Of a stretch of 64,000 bases of DNA, positions 61,311 to 64,000 are shown piece by piece. The position numbers were made by a program, and so were the translations under genes. Under the pieces are notes generated by a model. The model ran no database searches. It had not been told where the DNA came from and saw nothing but the letters and a program-made list of their open reading frames with translations. Numbering within the stretch: position 1 is the stretch's first letter; each line of letters opens with the position of its first letter. Location of the stretch: assembly GCF_004345365.1 (NCBI RefSeq), contig NZ_SLVF01000014.1, positions 124,001-188,000 on the forward strand. The letters run 5' to 3'. Origin of the DNA: Kribbella sp. VKM Ac-2568. GTDB lineage: Bacteria; Actinomycetota; Actinomycetes; Propionibacteriales; Kribbellaceae.

Positions 61311-63973
61311 ATCGCGCCCCGGTCAGCGTCCGACTCGTCCGGCTCGTCGGCCTCGTCGGGAGCCTCCACTTCCACACTCATGGACGCGACATCTGCCGTC
61401 AGATACTCAAGCTTCGCTGCCCTTGAGCTGCTTTCAGGGAAGACGAGACCGAGACCGATCACATGATCGGCAGCTTTGAGGTCGATTCTTGTCTTCGCCG
61501 TCCCTCGCACCGGCCGACTATCCTTCGATACGGGGTAGACAAGAAGAATCCCGGAACCATCACCTCGGCCGCCTTGCGAGGGAAGGTTCCTCATCCTAGC
61601 CATGTCTGCGTTGGTGATCTCGCCGGACAACTCAGCTGCGGATATCCCGAGATCGATCACGCGGTCGTTGCGGCTCATGAGCGTCTTGATATCAGCGTAC
61701 GTAGCCCCACCGACCACTTTCAGGCGCGCGCGGTTTATGCAACCGGACAGCTCCGGCAGACCGAGGTCGACATCGCCGAGATAATCAGATTTACCCGCCC
61801 TAGCCATGATTGCGATCTTGAAGTGCATCAACTCCCCCTCCTCCCGCCGCGCCTCGATGTACCGCCGCAGAAGACCACTGTCGAGATCCCGACTGTTCTC
61901 ATGGAACTTATATGCGTCCAAGAATTCTACAACACGCACTGACGAAACCGGACCGACGACCGTTATACCGGGTCTCACTTGCGTGATTACACTATCATGG
62001 ACGGAGTCCATAAGACTTTTCACGGCCGCGATATTATTTCCGAGCCAATCAGGATCACGATGATTGAACAGGATGGTCTGGATCCGTCGCCCAGAGTAGG
62101 AGATATCCGCTTGCCGCGCGGTCTGCATCTTCGAGGCCGCAGTAATAGCCAATTTCGGATGGGTGCGAATATTGACACCGAGGACATCCGGTTTGACGTG
62201 CTCTCTCTCATAACGCTCGATATCGTACCTTATTTCCTGCTCGACCGTGGCGAGGTGATGGAACCACTCACGCATCTCATCTGTCATCCAGATCCGGGTC
62301 AGATCCGCATATCCGTTCCTGTATCCGAACCACCTTCCCATTTGGAGCAACGTGTCGTATGCAGATGCAGTACGCACGAAGAACGACACTGCCAGCCCTT
62401 CCAGGGTCAGTCCACGCGACAAAGTGTTACCACCCACAGCTACAATCACTCGCGGATCGCTATCATCGAAGTTCAACCGCTCGGTGCTGCGCGAGTTATC
62501 GGTTACTACCACTGCATCTTCTGCGACCGCCGGCAACAGCGCCAGGACATCGTCCCACTCCACCGCTGACTGTCCGAAGTCCGACGCCGGAACCCTCTTG
62601 CATTCCTCCTGCCAGACAAATTCCAAGGCTGCGACGAGATCTGCGTCGCGCCGTGCGAGCGCCTTCGCGAGTGATTCCAGGTGACTGCTGATCGCCTCAG
62701 CCAAGCGTTCGTGCACATCGATGTGTTGTGAAGTGTGAACGAGCGCCGTCGCATGGCGATTGCCTTTGGCGCGGATCCTGCGCGCAGCGGTACTCAGCAG
62801 GAAGTACTTCAGCGCCTCATCCAGGCTCGGCGTGATCGTCGGTTCGAATTCATGCCGGGTAGCCGCCCCGCGAGGGCGGAGCCCGTCGATCTCCTCGATG
62901 GCGACGCTGCGGACGAAGTCATGGCCGTCGTCGCCGACGTCCTCCGCATCGAACTCAATCGGCTCCCGCCCAAAGATCGCCTCGGGCCCGATATAGATTT
63001 CCGGCCTGGGAAGGTCAACGATGAAGTCCCGCGGGTACAGATCCTCATAATTCTTCGGATCAATCAGAACATTGGCGAACGGCGTTGCCGTGTAGCCGAC
63101 ATAGGCAGACTTCGGAAGCTTGTTGACTATGCTGCGTATCAGGCTATTTATCGTACTTGGCTGGCGGTCCGGCTTCGCGGTATTGACAGTCGCTTGGTCC
63201 GCCTCATCATCGATGATGAGTACTGGACAGTCCGCGAGGACATTCGCACGCGCTGCGAACAACCATTTGTTCAGGGCACGCAGCCTGGGTCCGTTCTTCT
63301 TCACGATCGCCAGCACCCGCTGGTTCCGCGTAGCCAGCAGGGCATCCACATTTGCGGTCGCGCGGAAGTCGCCTTCGTTGGTGAGACGGTTCCACAAGTC
63401 GGGATTCCGCTCCCAGAGCTGCTCGTTCAGGCGGTCCTGCGTCTGCTGGCGGAGTGCGTCGTGGATGCCGGACAGGACGATGAAGAATCGATAACCTGCA
63501 TCCGCGGCCTTCGCGATCACGGCCGTGAAGTTCGTCGTCTTGCCACTCTGCACATACCCGAGGACAAGGCCACGACATTGATAGTCAGTCTGGCCATGAG
63601 GATTGGGCAGTTGGGCAACGACCTTGGTTGAGGCGTCATCCAGGTCGCGTAACGCGTCTCCTCCCCACCCGTCAGCCTCAAGGATCTCGACTAGCGAGGT
63701 CCAGTTCTGGTCTTCGGCCCGCGGTCCGGCGTACCAGGACTCGATGTTTCCGGCAACCACCGCCCTCGGATTCTGCGCCGTCTGAATCTGCTCGGCCAAC
63801 TCCCTGATCCGTGCGGCCGCAGCATCCACCCGGGCATGGTCGATGTACTCCCGGGCTTCCGCGACCGCCTGCTCGAGGCTGACTCCGCGACCGTCGCGCA
63901 TCGTCCGAGCGAGGTTCCGGATCACTGGATCGTCGGCGCTCAAAGCATCCAGATCACTGAATGACTCACTCAT
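61307..63973 (-). CDS. Z1-domain superfamily-2 helicase/ATPase
   Basis: The 888-residue protein has Walker A GYVQSGKT at 139-146, Walker B LIIDDEAD at 252-259, motif III YTATPFA at 294-300, motif V GNTLSRGLTLEGL at 515-527 and motif VI QMGRWFGYR at 544-552. The last two are the hallmark of the Z1 domain. The C-terminal third is uncharacterised. Z1 proteins are predicted SF2 helicases of defence systems together with GHKL ATPases and nucleases. The ATG at 63973 has AGGTGG five bases upstream; GTG 63982 would lie on that site. It is the first visible gene of the operon. Only 27 bases remain before the window edge, so the promoter or further genes lie outside. Confidence 0.92.
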   Translation of the reverse strand: MSESFSDLDALSADDPVIRNLARTMRDGRGVSLEQAVAEAREYIDHARVDAAAARIRELAEQIQTAQNPRAVVAGNIESWYAGPRAEDQNWTSLVEILEADGWGGDALRDLDDASTKVVAQLPNPHGQTDYQCRGLVLGYVQSGKTTNFTAVIAKAADAGYRFFIVLSGIHDALRQQTQDRLNEQLWERNPDLWNRLTNEGDFRATANVDALLATRNQRVLAIVKKNGPRLRALNKWLFAARANVLADCPVLIIDDEADQATVNTAKPDRQPSTINSLIRSIVNKLPKSAYVGYTATPFANVLIDPKNYEDLYPRDFIVDLPRPEIYIGPEAIFGREPIEFDAEDVGDDGHDFVRSVAIEEIDGLRPRGAATRHEFEPTITPSLDEALKYFLLSTAARRIRAKGNRHATALVHTSQHIDVHERLAEAISSHLESLAKALARRDADLVAALEFVWQEECKRVPASDFGQSAVEWDDVLALLPAVAEDAVVVTDNSRSTERLNFDDSDPRVIVAVGGNTLSRGLTLEGLAVSFFVRTASAYDTLLQMGRWFGYRNGYADLTRIWMTDEMREWFHHLATVEQEIRYDIERYEREHVKPDVLGVNIRTHPKLAITAASKMQTARQADISYSGRRIQTILFNHRDPDWLGNNIAAVKSLMDSVHDSVITQVRPGITVVGPVSSVRVVEFLDAYKFHENSRDLDSGLLRRYIEARREEGELMHFKIAIMARAGKSDYLGDVDLGLPELSGCINRARLKVVGGATYADIKTLMSRNDRVIDLGISAAELSGEITNADMARMRNLPSQGGRGDGSGILLVYPVSKDSRPVRGTAKTRIDLKAADHVIGLGLVFPESSSRAAKLEYLTADVASMSVEVEAPDEADEPDESDADRGAM

Positions 63974-64000
63974 ACAATCCACCTGCCGGGAATAGTGCAG

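Overview
The window reads as the chromosome of a high-GC, soil-type actinobacterium. The evidence is about 70 percent GC in most genes, frequent GTG starts, AfsR/BTAD, WYL, PucR and MarR regulators, a large secreted subtilase, and hairpin terminators without a U-tract. The gene mix and the repeated palindrome GCAGTACTGC suggest Kribbella or a close relative; that genus guess is an inference. I saw no tRNA, rRNA, CRISPR array or intact insertion sequence.

Layout. 0.3-9.4 kb holds an LLM-flavin/hemerythrin fusion with a divergent MarR regulator and palindromic operators, a cysteine synthase remnant, an AfsR-type regulator, small redox enzymes and a paralogous pair of anchored or acidic-repeat proteins. 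9.5-13.6 kb is eroded: a broken methyltransferase, a degraded glycoside hydrolase with a 20-bp minisatellite, and an exoribonuclease head joined to a hydroxypyruvate isomerase tail, around one intact berberine-bridge-type oxidase. 13.6-19 kb has an FMN reductase, a LuxR-type regulator and a 1149-residue subtilase. 19-25 kb groups an Mrr-like nuclease, a lipoprotein hydrolase, a DUF429 protein, a NucS-like PD-(D/E)XK protein, an uncharacterised 415-residue protein and a transposase remnant.

25-36.5 kb holds membrane proteins, a histidine kinase/response regulator pair, a SemiSWEET-like protein, a BTAD-ATPase regulator with a triple GACGTC upstream repeat, an FAD enzyme/OsmC pair and two anchored extracytoplasmic proteins. 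36.7-42.3 kb is a complete branched-chain amino-acid type ABC importer operon (livGFKHM) ending in an ornithine cyclodeaminase-family gene. 42.3-53.7 kb has a lipoprotein hydrolase, a PucR-type regulator overlapping 3-hydroxybutyrate dehydrogenase, a WYL regulator divergent from an epoxide hydrolase, a MarR/MFS/DUF1330 group beside an IS110-like scrap, a probable toxin-antitoxin pair, a second WYL regulator and a MazG-like enzyme.

The right end (53.8-64 kb) is a defence region. A PD-(D/E)XK-DUF2075 helicase gene converges on a six-gene minus-strand operon whose genes all overlap: Z1 superfamily-2 helicase, PD-(D/E)XK (DUF4420-like) nuclease, GHKL/MORC-like ATPase, an unknown 296-residue protein, a DUF6339-like protein with a C-terminal winged helix, and an unknown 180-residue protein. 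The Z1 + GHKL + nuclease trio is the core of the predicted MutL/MORC restriction systems and of the Mza antiviral system. The three accessory genes make this version unusual. The window ends just upstream of the Z1 start, so a partner methyltransferase or an extra first gene cannot be excluded.
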